Of a stretch of 12,811 nt of DNA, positions 7,115 through 12,811 are shown piece by piece. This DNA comes from Promicromonosporaceae bacterium. GTDB taxonomy: Bacteria; Actinomycetota; Actinomycetes; Actinomycetales; Cellulomonadaceae. The stretch spans positions 1 to 12,811 of the forward strand of contig WRIF01000012.1 of the NCBI GenBank assembly GCA_009782865.1, written 5' to 3'. The position numbers were made by a program, and so were the translations under genes. The first letter of the stretch is position 1. Every line of letters starts with the position of its first letter. The notes under the pieces are model-generated. The model was not told where the DNA came from and did no database searches. It worked only from the letters and a program-made list of their open reading frames with translations.

Positions 7115-8509
7115 CTAGAAGTTGATCATGTGGCCAGCAATCCCATGGATGGCCTCCTGGACCGCCTCCGAGAGCGTGGGATGGGTGTGCACATTGCGGG
7201 CCAGCTCGTGCGCGGTCAGGTCCCACTTCTGGGCCAGCGTCAACTCCGGCAGCAGCTCTGAGACGTCGGGGCCGATCAGGTGCGCCCCGAGGAGTTCCTT
7301 GTACTTGCTGTCCGCGATCAGCTTGACGAAGCCGACCGGCTCGCCGACCCCGTGGGCCTTACCGTTGGCCGAGAAGGGGAAGGAGGCGACGACGACATCG
7401 TGCCCCTCGTCCCGGGCCTGCTGCTCGGTCAGGCCGAACGCGGCTATCTGCGGGGAGGTGAAGATGGCCCGCGGCATCATCCGATAGTCGGTGATGGCCT
7501 TGGTGGGTGCCCCAGCGAGCGTCTCGGCGGCGACCACTCCTTGGGCCTCGGCAACGTGCGCCAGCATCATCTTGGCCGTGACGTCACCGATGGCGTAGAC
7601 GCCGTCGACGTTGGTGCGCATGTGGCTGTCGATGGCGATTCCCCCGCTGGGGGCGAGGGCCACCCCCGTGTTCTCCAGGCCGTAGCCGGTGACGTTGGGG
7701 GCGAAACCGACCGCCATGAGCACGCGGTCCACCACCAGTTCCTCGACCTGCCCGTCACCGGTGAAGATGACCAGGACGTCCTCCCCGCGATCCTCGACCG
7801 TCTGCACCGCCTTGCCGGTGAGGATCTTGATGCCGAGCTTGGCGTACGACTTGGCGATCTGTTTGGAGACCTCTGCCTCTTCGTTCGGCACCGGACGCTG
7901 CGCGTACTCGATGATCGTCACGTCTACCCCGTAGGCGTTGAGCACGTAGGCGAACTCCATGCCGATGGCGCCAGCGCCGACGATGGCGATCGAGGCGGGC
8001 AGCTCGCGGGACATGATCTGCGTCTCGTAGGTGACCACATTGGCCGAGAGCTCCACGCCGGGCAGCAGGCGCACGGCGGAACCTGTGGCGATGATCACGT
8101 TCTCGGCCGTCACCACCTCGGCGCCACCGTCTGCCAGGGTGACCTCGATGGTCTTGGCGTCGAGGAACCGGCCGCGGCCCTCGTACTTCTGGATCTTGTT
8201 CTTCTTCATCAGGAAGTGCACGCCGCGCACCCGGCCCTCGGCCACCTCACGCGAACGATCCCAGCAGCTTCCGTAGTCGAACTTCACCTCACCGGAGATG
8301 CCGAACAGTTCGGCCTCGTGGTGAAAGAGGTTGGCGAGTTCGGCGTTGCGCAGCAGCGCCTTGGAGGGGATGCAGCCCACGTTCAGGCACACCCCACCCC
8401 AGTACTTTTCCTCGATGATTGCCACCGACTTCCCGAGCTGGGCGGCGCGAATGGCCGCCACGTAACCGCCGGGACCGGCGCCGAGCAGGACTACATCAAA
8501 GTGGGCCAT
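7115..8509 (-). CDS. lpdA: Dihydrolipoyl dehydrogenase (E3)
   Basis: 464 aa from the start at 8509 (MAHFDV), chosen because homologues begin the same way; a frame-matched ATG at 8521 would add MVGP. The flavoenzyme reoxidises dihydrolipoyl groups of 2-oxoacid dehydrogenase complexes or the glycine cleavage system with NAD. Visible: FAD site [11 protein letters not shown] (10-20), redox disulfide C41-LNVG-C46, NAD site GAGAIGMEF (178-186), second FAD motif YAIGDV (305-310) and the dimer-interface catalytic pair in HTHPTLSE (H443, E448). All catalytic residues are present. The gap to leuD is 29-41 nt and holds a small hairpin (8535-8548, GCCGA/TCGGC). The gap to murA is 19 nt. No E1 or E2 gene is near, so it probably serves complexes encoded elsewhere. 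Its place between leuD and murA is unusual. Confidence 0.95.
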   Translation of the reverse strand: MAHFDVVLLGAGPGGYVAAIRAAQLGKSVAIIEEKYWGGVCLNVGCIPSKALLRNAELANLFHHEAELFGISGEVKFDYGSCWDRSREVAEGRVRGVHFLMKKNKIQKYEGRGRFLDAKTIEVTLADGGAEVVTAENVIIATGSAVRLLPGVELSANVVTYETQIMSRELPASIAIVGAGAIGMEFAYVLNAYGVDVTIIEYAQRPVPNEEAEVSKQIAKSYAKLGIKILTGKAVQTVEDRGEDVLVIFTGDGQVEELVVDRVLMAVGFAPNVTGYGLENTGVALAPSGGIAIDSHMRTNVDGVYAIGDVTAKMMLAHVAEAQGVVAAETLAGAPTKAITDYRMMPRAIFTSPQIAAFGLTEQQARDEGHDVVVASFPFSANGKAHGVGEPVGFVKLIADSKYKELLGAHLIGPDVSELLPELTLAQKWDLTAHELARNVHTHPTLSEAVQEAIHGIAGHMINF

Positions 8510-8550
8510 GGGCCCCACCATACCCCGGTGGGAAGCCGAAATATCGGCCG

Positions 8551-9186
8551 CTAGGCAGGTCGTGCAGAAACGATCTTGGCGGGGCCGAGGCTCTTGGCGG
8601 GCAGGGTGGCCGGCTTGTGGGCCGGGCGCTTGGCCTCGAAGTCAGCGATGTCGCCCGCGTGCTGCAGGGTAAGGCCGATGTCGTCCAGCCCCTCGAGCAA
8701 CCGCCAGCGGGTGTAGTCGTCGATCTCAAAGTCCACGGTCAGCCCGTCGGTGGTCGCCTGGCGGGCCACCAGATCGACGGTCACCTGCGCGCCCGGGGTG
8801 GCCTCCAGCACCTCCCAGAGCCGTTCAATGTCGTCCTGCGCCACCACCCCGGCCACCAGTCCCTGTTTGCCGGAGTTGCCGCGGAAGATGTCGGCAAAGC
8901 GCGAGGCGAGCACCACGCGGAAGCCGTAGTCCTTCAGCGCCCAGACCGCGTGCTCGCGGGAGGAGCCGGTGCCGAAGTCGGGGCCAGCCACCAACACCGA
9001 GCCGGAGGCATAGGCGGGCTGGTTCAGCACAAACTCCGGGTCGGAGCGCCAGGCGGCGAACAGGGCGTCCTCAAAGCCGGTGCGGGTGATGCGCTTGAGG
9101 TAGACCGCGGGGATGATCTGGTCGGTATCGACGTTGCTGCGGCGCAGGGGCACGCCCACGCCGGTGTGCCTGGTGAACTTTTCCAT
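8551..9186 (-). CDS. leuD: 3-isopropylmalate dehydratase small subunit
   Basis: 211 aa, normal length. LeuD is the swivelling small subunit of isopropylmalate isomerase, which converts 2-isopropylmalate to 3-isopropylmalate in leucine synthesis together with LeuC. It shows [10 protein letters not shown] (18-27) and the substrate-recognition loop GTGSSREHA (72-80), both family hallmarks. The ribosome site AGGA lies 8 nt before the ATG and overlaps the leuC stop codon (TAGGA). With the 10-nt gene gap this implies tight coupling to leuC, fitting a 1:1 heterodimer. The C-terminus has a short Pro/Ala-rich tail. Confidence 0.96.
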   Translation of the reverse strand: MEKFTRHTGVGVPLRRSNVDTDQIIPAVYLKRITRTGFEDALFAAWRSDPEFVLNQPAYASGSVLVAGPDFGTGSSREHAVWALKDYGFRVVLASRFADIFRGNSGKQGLVAGVVAQDDIERLWEVLEATPGAQVTVDLVARQATTDGLTVDFEIDDYTRWRLLEGLDDIGLTLQHAGDIADFEAKRPAHKPATLPAKSLGPAKIVSARPA

Positions 9187-9196
9187 GGCTTTGGTC

Positions 9197-10681
9197 CTAG
9201 TTGCTCAGGGGGGTCAGGGGCGGGCAGGGGGCGGGCAGGGTGGCGGCGGACGTCGCGATCAGGTCGAGGTCCACCTGGAAGTCCAGGTCGGCCACGGACG
9301 AGAGGGTGCCGCGGATGGCGGTGGCGGCGGCCACCAGCGGGGAAACCAGGTGGGTGCGGCCTCCCTTGCCCTGCCGGCCCTCGAAGTTGCGGTTGGAGGT
9401 GGAGGCCGAACGCTCCTGGGCGGCAAGCTTGTCGGGGTTCATCGCCAGGCACATCGAGCAGCCGGCATTGCGCCACTCGGCGCCAAAGTCGGTGAACACC
9501 CGGTCGAGGCCCTCGGCCTCCGCCTGGAGGCGGACGCGCGCCGAGGCCGGCACCACCAGCATCCTCAAGTTCGGGTGCTTCTTGCGCCCCCGCACCACGG
9601 CGGCGGCCTGGCGCAGGTCCTCGATGCGCCCATTGGTACACGAGCCGAGGAAGACGGTGTCGATCTCCAGGTCCCGCAGGGGCGAGCCGGGGGTCAGGCC
9701 CATGTACTCGATGGCCCGCTCGGCGGCCAGCCGCTCGGAGGGGTCCGCGATCTCGGCTGGCACGGGGACATTGGCGGACAGGGGCAGTCCCTGGCCCGGG
9801 TTGGTGCCCCAGGTGACGTAGGGCTCCAGGTCGCCCACCCTGAGGGTGACCTCGGCGTCAAACACGGCGTCGTCGTCGGTCCGCAGGGTGCGCCAATAGG
9901 CGAGGGCGGCCTCCCAGTCGTCGCCGGTTGGGGCGTGGGGGCGGCCGGCGAGGTAGGCGTAGGTGGTCTCGTCGGGGGCGATCATTCCCGCGCGGGCGCC
10001 CGCCTCGATCGACATGTTGCAGATGGTCATGCGCGCCTCCATGGAGAGCGCCGCGATGGCCGGGCCGCGGTATTCGAGCACGTAACCCTGCCCGCCCCCG
10101 GTGCCGATCTTGGCGATGATCGCCAAGATGATGTCCTTGGCCGTGGTGCCGGCAGGCAACTCGCCCTCGATGTTGATGGCCATGGTCTTGAAGGGCTTCA
10201 GCGGCAGCGTCTGGGTGGCCAGCACGTGCTCCACCTCGGAGGTGCCGATGCCGAAGGCCAAGGCCCCGAACGCGCCGTGCGTGGAGGTGTGCGAGTCGCC
10301 GCACACGATGGTCATGCCCGGCTGGGTGAGGCCGAGCTGGGGGCCAACCTGGTGCACGATCCCCTGGTCCGCGTCGCCAAGGGAGTGCAGGCGGATGCCG
10401 AACTCGGCGCAGTTGGCGCGCAGCGTCTCGATCTGCAGGCGGGAGACCGGGTCGGCAATGGGCAGGTCGATGTCGACGGTGGGCGTGTTGTGGTCCTCGG
10501 TCGCCAGCGTCAGCTCGGGCCGGCGGGGCCGGCGCCCGGCCAGGCGCAGCCCCTCAAAGGCCTGCGGGGACGTGACCTCGTGCACCAGATGGAGGTCGAT
10601 GTAGAGGAGGTCCGGTTCGCCCCCGGCGCCCTGGCGCACCAGGTGATCGCGCCATACCTTCTCGGCTAATGTGCCTGCCAT
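9197..10681 (-). CDS. leuC: 3-isopropylmalate dehydratase large subunit
   Basis: 494 aa from the ATG at 10681, preceded by GAAGGG at 9 nt; an upstream in-frame ATG (10753) would reach into the promoter and is rejected. LeuC carries the 4Fe-4S cluster and the aconitase-type active site. Visible: [12 protein letters not shown] (128-139), [10 protein letters not shown], the first cluster ligand C348 in GSCTNGR, and the other two, C408 and C411, in [20 protein letters not shown] follows, and the sequence covers the full aconitase-like three-domain length. It is the first gene of the minus-strand string and has its own promoter facing the IclR gene, which probably controls it in response to leucine or a pathway intermediate. 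The C-terminal tail is Ala/Pro-rich and not conserved. Confidence 0.97.
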   Translation of the reverse strand: MAGTLAEKVWRDHLVRQGAGGEPDLLYIDLHLVHEVTSPQAFEGLRLAGRRPRRPELTLATEDHNTPTVDIDLPIADPVSRLQIETLRANCAEFGIRLHSLGDADQGIVHQVGPQLGLTQPGMTIVCGDSHTSTHGAFGALAFGIGTSEVEHVLATQTLPLKPFKTMAINIEGELPAGTTAKDIILAIIAKIGTGGGQGYVLEYRGPAIAALSMEARMTICNMSIEAGARAGMIAPDETTYAYLAGRPHAPTGDDWEAALAYWRTLRTDDDAVFDAEVTLRVGDLEPYVTWGTNPGQGLPLSANVPVPAEIADPSERLAAERAIEYMGLTPGSPLRDLEIDTVFLGSCTNGRIEDLRQAAAVVRGRKKHPNLRMLVVPASARVRLQAEAEGLDRVFTDFGAEWRNAGCSMCLAMNPDKLAAQERSASTSNRNFEGRQGKGGRTHLVSPLVAAATAIRGTLSSVADLDFQVDLDLIATSAATLPAPCPPLTPLSN

Positions 10682-10711
10682 TTCCCTTGACCCTTCGTCG
10701 ATTGAAGGATC

Positions 10712-10739
10712 ATTGTACGGGCCATTTAGCGGTGGCCAA
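10712..10739 (-). promoter_or_regulatory. Predicted leuC promoter
   Basis: On the minus strand TTGGCC (10734-10739) and TACAAT (10712-10717) are separated by 16 nt. The -10 matches TATAAT at five of six positions. Transcription would begin about 7 nt downstream, leaving a leader of roughly 20-25 nt that just holds the GAAGGG ribosome site. The leader is too short for a leucine-codon attenuator, which argues for control by a DNA-binding protein. Confidence 0.5.
10720..10737. promoter_or_regulatory. Candidate IclR-family operator in the leuC promoter
   Basis: GGCCA (10720-10724) and TGGCC (10733-10737) form a perfect 5-bp inverted repeat with an 8-nt centre. It extends imperfectly outward to ATTG on the left and CAAT on the right. 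The dyad lies between the predicted -35 and -10 of leuC, so bound protein would block polymerase. IclR proteins bind such interrupted palindromes, and LtbR/NdgR relatives repress leuCD. The link to the gene at 10792 is inferred from position. Confidence 0.4.
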
Positions 10740-10791
10740 TCAAGGCCTGCCACGGTTGCGCGGTGGGTGGCCGTCGGTGTTTCATCGTCAG

Positions 10792-11514
10792 ATGGAAGAA
10801 CCGCAGCGGGGCATGTTCACCAAGATCGTCGCCGTGCTGGACGGCCTCTTGGCCGGTCCGGCCAGCCTCGGGGAGGTGACCGCCCGCACCGGCCTGCCCC
10901 GGACCACCGTACACCGCCTCCTGGCGCAGATGGAGCCGTGGGAATGGGTGCAGCGCGACTCGGCGAATCGGGCATGCCTGGGCCCGCGCCTCCTGCTGTA
11001 CGCGCGCTGCGTCTCGACGAATCGACTCGCCCAGCTCGCCACCCCCATCCTGGCCGAACTGGCCGACCGCACCGGGGAGGCCACCCAGGTCTTTTGCCGG
11101 CAGGGCGGCCAACGGGTGTGCATCGCCTCGGTGCGACGCCCGGTGGGGCTGCGGGAGGCGGTGCCGGCCGGGGCGAGGCTGACCATGCGGGCCGGGTCGG
11201 CCGCGCATGTCCTCGCCGCCTGGGAGGCCCCCGAGGACCTGGAGTCGATCCTCCCCGAGGCCGCCTACACCCCGGGCACGCTGGCCAGGGTGCGCCATCG
11301 CGGCTGGGCCGACTCCGTCGCCGAACGCGAGCCGGGAACGGCCTCGATCGCCGCCCCGGTCAGGTCTTCGGCGGGAGTCACGGTGGCGGCCATCTGTGTG
11401 ACCGGGCCACTGCCCCGCCTCTCCGCCCAGCCGGGCAAGCGGCACGCCGCCCTGGTGGTCGCCGCCGCCAGCGCCCTCGGCCGCAGGCTTAGCGAATCAG
11501 GCTTCAGCTGGTAG
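10792..11514 (+). CDS. IclR-family transcriptional regulator, LtbR/NdgR type
   Basis: 240 aa from the ATG at 10792. An ATG at 10813 is also possible, and the frame open from 10669 would overlap the leuC start and is unlikely. Residues about 8-60 are a winged helix-turn-helix ([20 protein letters not shown]). About 70-240 are the IclR effector domain, with [51 protein letters not shown] and [11 protein letters not shown]. These blocks closely resemble LtbR of Corynebacterium and NdgR of Streptomyces, which sit divergently next to leuC and control leucine and other amino-acid genes. The divergent placement here, 110 bp from leuC, supports the same role. There is no strong ribosome site, so it may have a short leader. 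It ends 18 nt inside the convergent nagA end. Confidence 0.88.
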   Translation: MEEPQRGMFTKIVAVLDGLLAGPASLGEVTARTGLPRTTVHRLLAQMEPWEWVQRDSANRACLGPRLLLYARCVSTNRLAQLATPILAELADRTGEATQVFCRQGGQRVCIASVRRPVGLREAVPAGARLTMRAGSAAHVLAAWEAPEDLESILPEAAYTPGTLARVRHRGWADSVAEREPGTASIAAPVRSSAGVTVAAICVTGPLPRLSAQPGKRHAALVVAAASALGRRLSESGFSW

Positions 11515-11943
11515 CCCGGCCCTGAACACCCGCACCGGCCGCAGGTCGGCGTCAACGACGAGCACGTCCGCGAGCGCCCCGGCCTCCAGCAGCCCGGCCG
11601 GCAGGCCGAGGGCGCGCGCCGGGGTGAGGGTGGCGGCGCGCACGGCATCCGCGAGCGCCACTCCCCCGTGGACGGAGGTGCGGATGACGTCGAGCAGGCG
11701 GGAGGTTCCGCCCGCGATCGAGGCCTCCGAGCCGTCCTCCGTGTGGAGCCGCGCCACGCCCTTGGTTACGGTCACGAGCATCGGGCCGAGCTGGAAGTCG
11801 CCGTCGGGCATGCCGGCCGCCGCCATGGCGTCGGTGACGAAGGCCACCGCCGTGGGCAGCAGGGGAACCAGGCTGCGCACCAGGGCCGGGGAGAGGTGGA
11901 CCCCGTCGGCCACCAGCTCGACCACCATGTCCCCGCGGGCGGC
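11497..11943 (-). CDS. nagA: N-acetylglucosamine-6-phosphate deacetylase, C-terminal fragment
   Basis: About 149 residues of a family usually 380-400 aa long. NagA removes acetate from GlcNAc-6-phosphate in amino-sugar and wall recycling. The fragment keeps VVELVADGVHLSP (substrate-binding His), the catalytic Asp block FVTDAMAAAGMPDG, IAGGTSRLLDVIRT and the closing beta-sandwich LEAGALADVLVVD. The metal-binding N-terminal barrel is missing. In frame, the sequence upstream turns into AAAA and then a stop at 11968-11970, where homology ends. The internal ATG at 11926-11928 is not a credible start. Truncation coincides with the right breakpoint, so it is probably an assembly edge rather than decay. 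It converges on the IclR gene with an 18-nt overlap. Confidence 0.8.
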   Translation of the reverse strand, partial: AARGDMVVELVADGVHLSPALVRSLVPLLPTAVAFVTDAMAAAGMPDGDFQLGPMLVTVTKGVARLHTEDGSEASIAGGTSRLLDVIRTSVHGGVALADAVRAATLTPARALGLPAGLLEAGALADVLVVDADLRPVRVFRAGLPAEA

Positions 11944-11960
11944 GGCGGCCAGGCAGGCGG
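11935..11960. other. Right homology breakpoint
   Basis: NagA homology on the minus strand and isomerase homology on the plus strand both begin inside the same repetitive stretch, GCGGGCGGCGGCGGCCAGGC. Each protein lacks its N-terminal part exactly here. Two unrelated genes both losing their starts at one low-complexity point is what an assembly join or a deletion through short homology would produce. Confidence 0.6.
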
Positions 11961-12679
11961 GCTTCGCCTACCTGGAGCCCGGCGTCGGCGCCCGTCTGTG
12001 CCCGGAGGAGCCGGATTCCGCCTTCGCCGCCCGGCAAGAGGAATTCGCCCGGGTGGGCCTGCCCACGCCCGTATGCAACCTGTTTTTGCCCGGCGACATG
12101 AAGGTGGCGGGCCCCGCGGCCGACGCGGTCCGGCAGCGCAAGTTCCTGGAGGCGGCCATGCCCCGGGCCGCCCAGGCGGGCGTGCGGGTCATCATCTTCG
12201 GCAGCGGAGGGCAGCGCCGCGTCCCCGAGGGCCTGACGGCGGCCGGGGGGCGGCGGGCCCTTTTGGCCTTCGCCCGCATGGCGGGGGACCTGGCCCAGGC
12301 CCACGGGGCCGTCGTGGCCATGGAGCCCCTCAACCGGGCCGAGACGGACCTGCTGACCTCGGTAGCCGAAACCGCCGCCTTCGTGGACGAGGCCGGCCAC
12401 CCCGCCGTCAAGATGATGGTGGACGCCTTCCACTGGTCGCGCGAGGGCGAGACGGAAGACGCCATCGCCCGGGCGGGCGCGCGCATTGTCCACGCGCACA
12501 TCGGCACCACCGCGAACCGCCTGGCCCCGGGGCTGGAGCCCTTCCCGGCCATGGAGGCGTTTTTCCGGGGCCTCGCGCGGGCGGGGTTTGGCGGGCGCGT
12601 CTCGGTCGAGGCCGGCCTCCAGGACCCCGCCGCCAGTTTGCCGAAGGCGCTTGAGGCGATGAGGGCATTTGCGCCGTAG
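11939..12679 (+). CDS. Sugar-phosphate isomerase/epimerase (xylose-isomerase-like TIM barrel), N-terminus missing
   Basis: 246 residues to the stop. The frame stays open leftward to 11624, but the part before about 11939 is only the NagA region read backwards. Typical members have about 270 residues, so about 20-25 (first strand) are lost. It begins QAGFAYLEPGVG. The metal ligands of the family are visible in order: Glu in AMEPLNRAE, Asp in MMVDAFHW, His in VHAHIGTT and Glu in VSVEAG, so the barrel chemistry (keto-sugar epimerisation or isomerisation) would be intact in the full protein. The substrate cannot be told from the sequence. It lies next to the low-complexity right end and probably comes from a different organism than the leu-mur region. 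Confidence 0.75.
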   Translation, partial: AAAARQAGFAYLEPGVGARLCPEEPDSAFAARQEEFARVGLPTPVCNLFLPGDMKVAGPAADAVRQRKFLEAAMPRAAQAGVRVIIFGSGGQRRVPEGLTAAGGRRALLAFARMAGDLAQAHGAVVAMEPLNRAETDLLTSVAETAAFVDEAGHPAVKMMVDAFHWSREGETEDAIARAGARIVHAHIGTTANRLAPGLEPFPAMEAFFRGLARAGFGGRVSVEAGLQDPAASLPKALEAMRAFAP

Positions 12680-12702
12680 GGGCGCGGCACATAGGAACCG
12701 TA

Positions 12703-12723
12703 GGGGCGGCAACCTGCCGCCCC
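12703..12723 (+). terminator. Perfect 9-bp hairpin after the isomerase
   Basis: GGGGCGGCA (12703-12711), loop ACC, TGCCGCCCC (12715-12723), starting 23 nt past the stop codon, followed by GGCGTTTATT with only a short T run. It may act as a terminator. The 11-bp word CCGTAGGGGCG occurs at its left edge (12698-12708) and again over the stop codon (12674-12684), so it may be a copy of a dispersed intergenic hairpin repeat. Confidence 0.45.
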
Positions 12724-12754
12724 GGCGTTTATTCCGGGACAAGGGCGGGGGGGC

Positions 12755-12796
12755 GGGGGGGGGCGACCCCCCATCCAACAGTTGTCGCCCCCCCCC
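12755..12796. repeat. 13-bp perfect inverted repeat of G9CGAC / GTCGC9
   Basis: Nine G plus CGAC (12755-12767) is the exact reverse complement of GTCG plus nine C (12784-12796), with a 16-nt spacer. It is preceded by further G runs (GGGCGGGGGGGC) and followed by ACCAACAAAACTTTT at the window end. It could be a terminator stem, a G-quadruplex-forming tract or a sequencing/assembly fold-back. No gene covers it. Confidence 0.6.
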
Positions 12797-12811
12797 ACCA
12801 ACAAAACTTTT

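Noticed and set aside
10669..10791. Upstream extension of the IclR regulator to 10669
   Set aside because: It would overlap the leuC start and promoter and adds residues absent from the family; 10792 or 10813 fits better.
11497..11928. NagA as a complete 143-residue protein starting at 11928
   Set aside because: The metal-binding half is missing and the Met is internal to a conserved region, so it is a fragment.
11624..11938. N-terminal extension of the isomerase frame
   Set aside because: This is the reverse-strand shadow of NagA; TIM-barrel homology starts only at QAGFAYLEPG.
1..12811. tRNA or rRNA genes, CRISPR arrays, transposases, toxin-antitoxin or defence modules
   Set aside because: No cloverleaf, spaced direct repeats, transposase motifs or known defence signatures were seen. 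The only ATPase-like gene is a decayed remnant without its P-loop.

Overview
The window reads as a high-GC actinobacterial (Actinomycetota) chromosome segment, roughly positions 330 to 11940. At each end it runs abruptly into short sequence of a different character. The actinobacterial assignment rests on three things: GC-rich coding throughout; two Sec-exported LPxTG wall-anchored proteins with DUF5979-like domains; and the gene neighbourhood IclR-type regulator <> leuC-leuD ... murA-plsC-gpsA, which is familiar from actinobacteria. The two flanks are probably foreign (a metagenomic assembly chimera or a rearrangement). The left 330 bases are AT-rich and encode the C-terminus of an ABC-2-type permease. 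The right 870 bases encode most of a xylose-isomerase-like TIM-barrel protein followed by G/C-homopolymer inverted repeats.

Layout. 1-131: intergenic, with a strong hairpin terminator reading leftward. 132-1517 (minus): an LPxTG surface protein whose sorting signal runs in frame into the permease tail. 1518-1600: upstream region with several inverted repeats. About 1598-2577 (minus): a decayed ATPase/DUF234-type pseudogene without its P-loop part. 2608-3792 (minus): an intact LPxTG paralogue with an 18-bp tandem repeat. 3793-3993: a 201-bp non-coding gap without a clear terminator. 3994-10681 (minus): a compact gene string, in transcription order leuC, leuD, lpd, murA, plsC, gpsA, with gaps of 41 nt or less or short overlaps. 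10682-10791: divergent control region. 10792-11514 (plus): IclR-family regulator of the LtbR/NdgR type. 11497 to about 11943 (minus): C-terminal part of N-acetylglucosamine-6-phosphate deacetylase (NagA), cut at the right junction. About 11939-12679 (plus): sugar-phosphate isomerase/epimerase fragment. 12680-12811: hairpins and low-complexity G/C tracts.

How the genes fit together. LeuC and LeuD form isopropylmalate isomerase (leucine synthesis), and the divergent IclR protein is their likely repressor. MurA commits UDP-GlcNAc to peptidoglycan. GpsA makes glycerol-3-phosphate, and the PlsC-like enzyme acylates glycerolipid precursors, so the distal half of the string supplies wall and membrane. 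Lpd, the E3 of 2-oxoacid dehydrogenases, sits in the middle without its E1/E2 partners. NagA, if it belongs to this genome, would recycle amino sugars.

I found no convincing new biological system. The most notable points are the two chimeric boundaries, the lpd insertion in the leu/mur string, an inverted repeat inside the leuC promoter, and the identical sorting signals of the two surface proteins.
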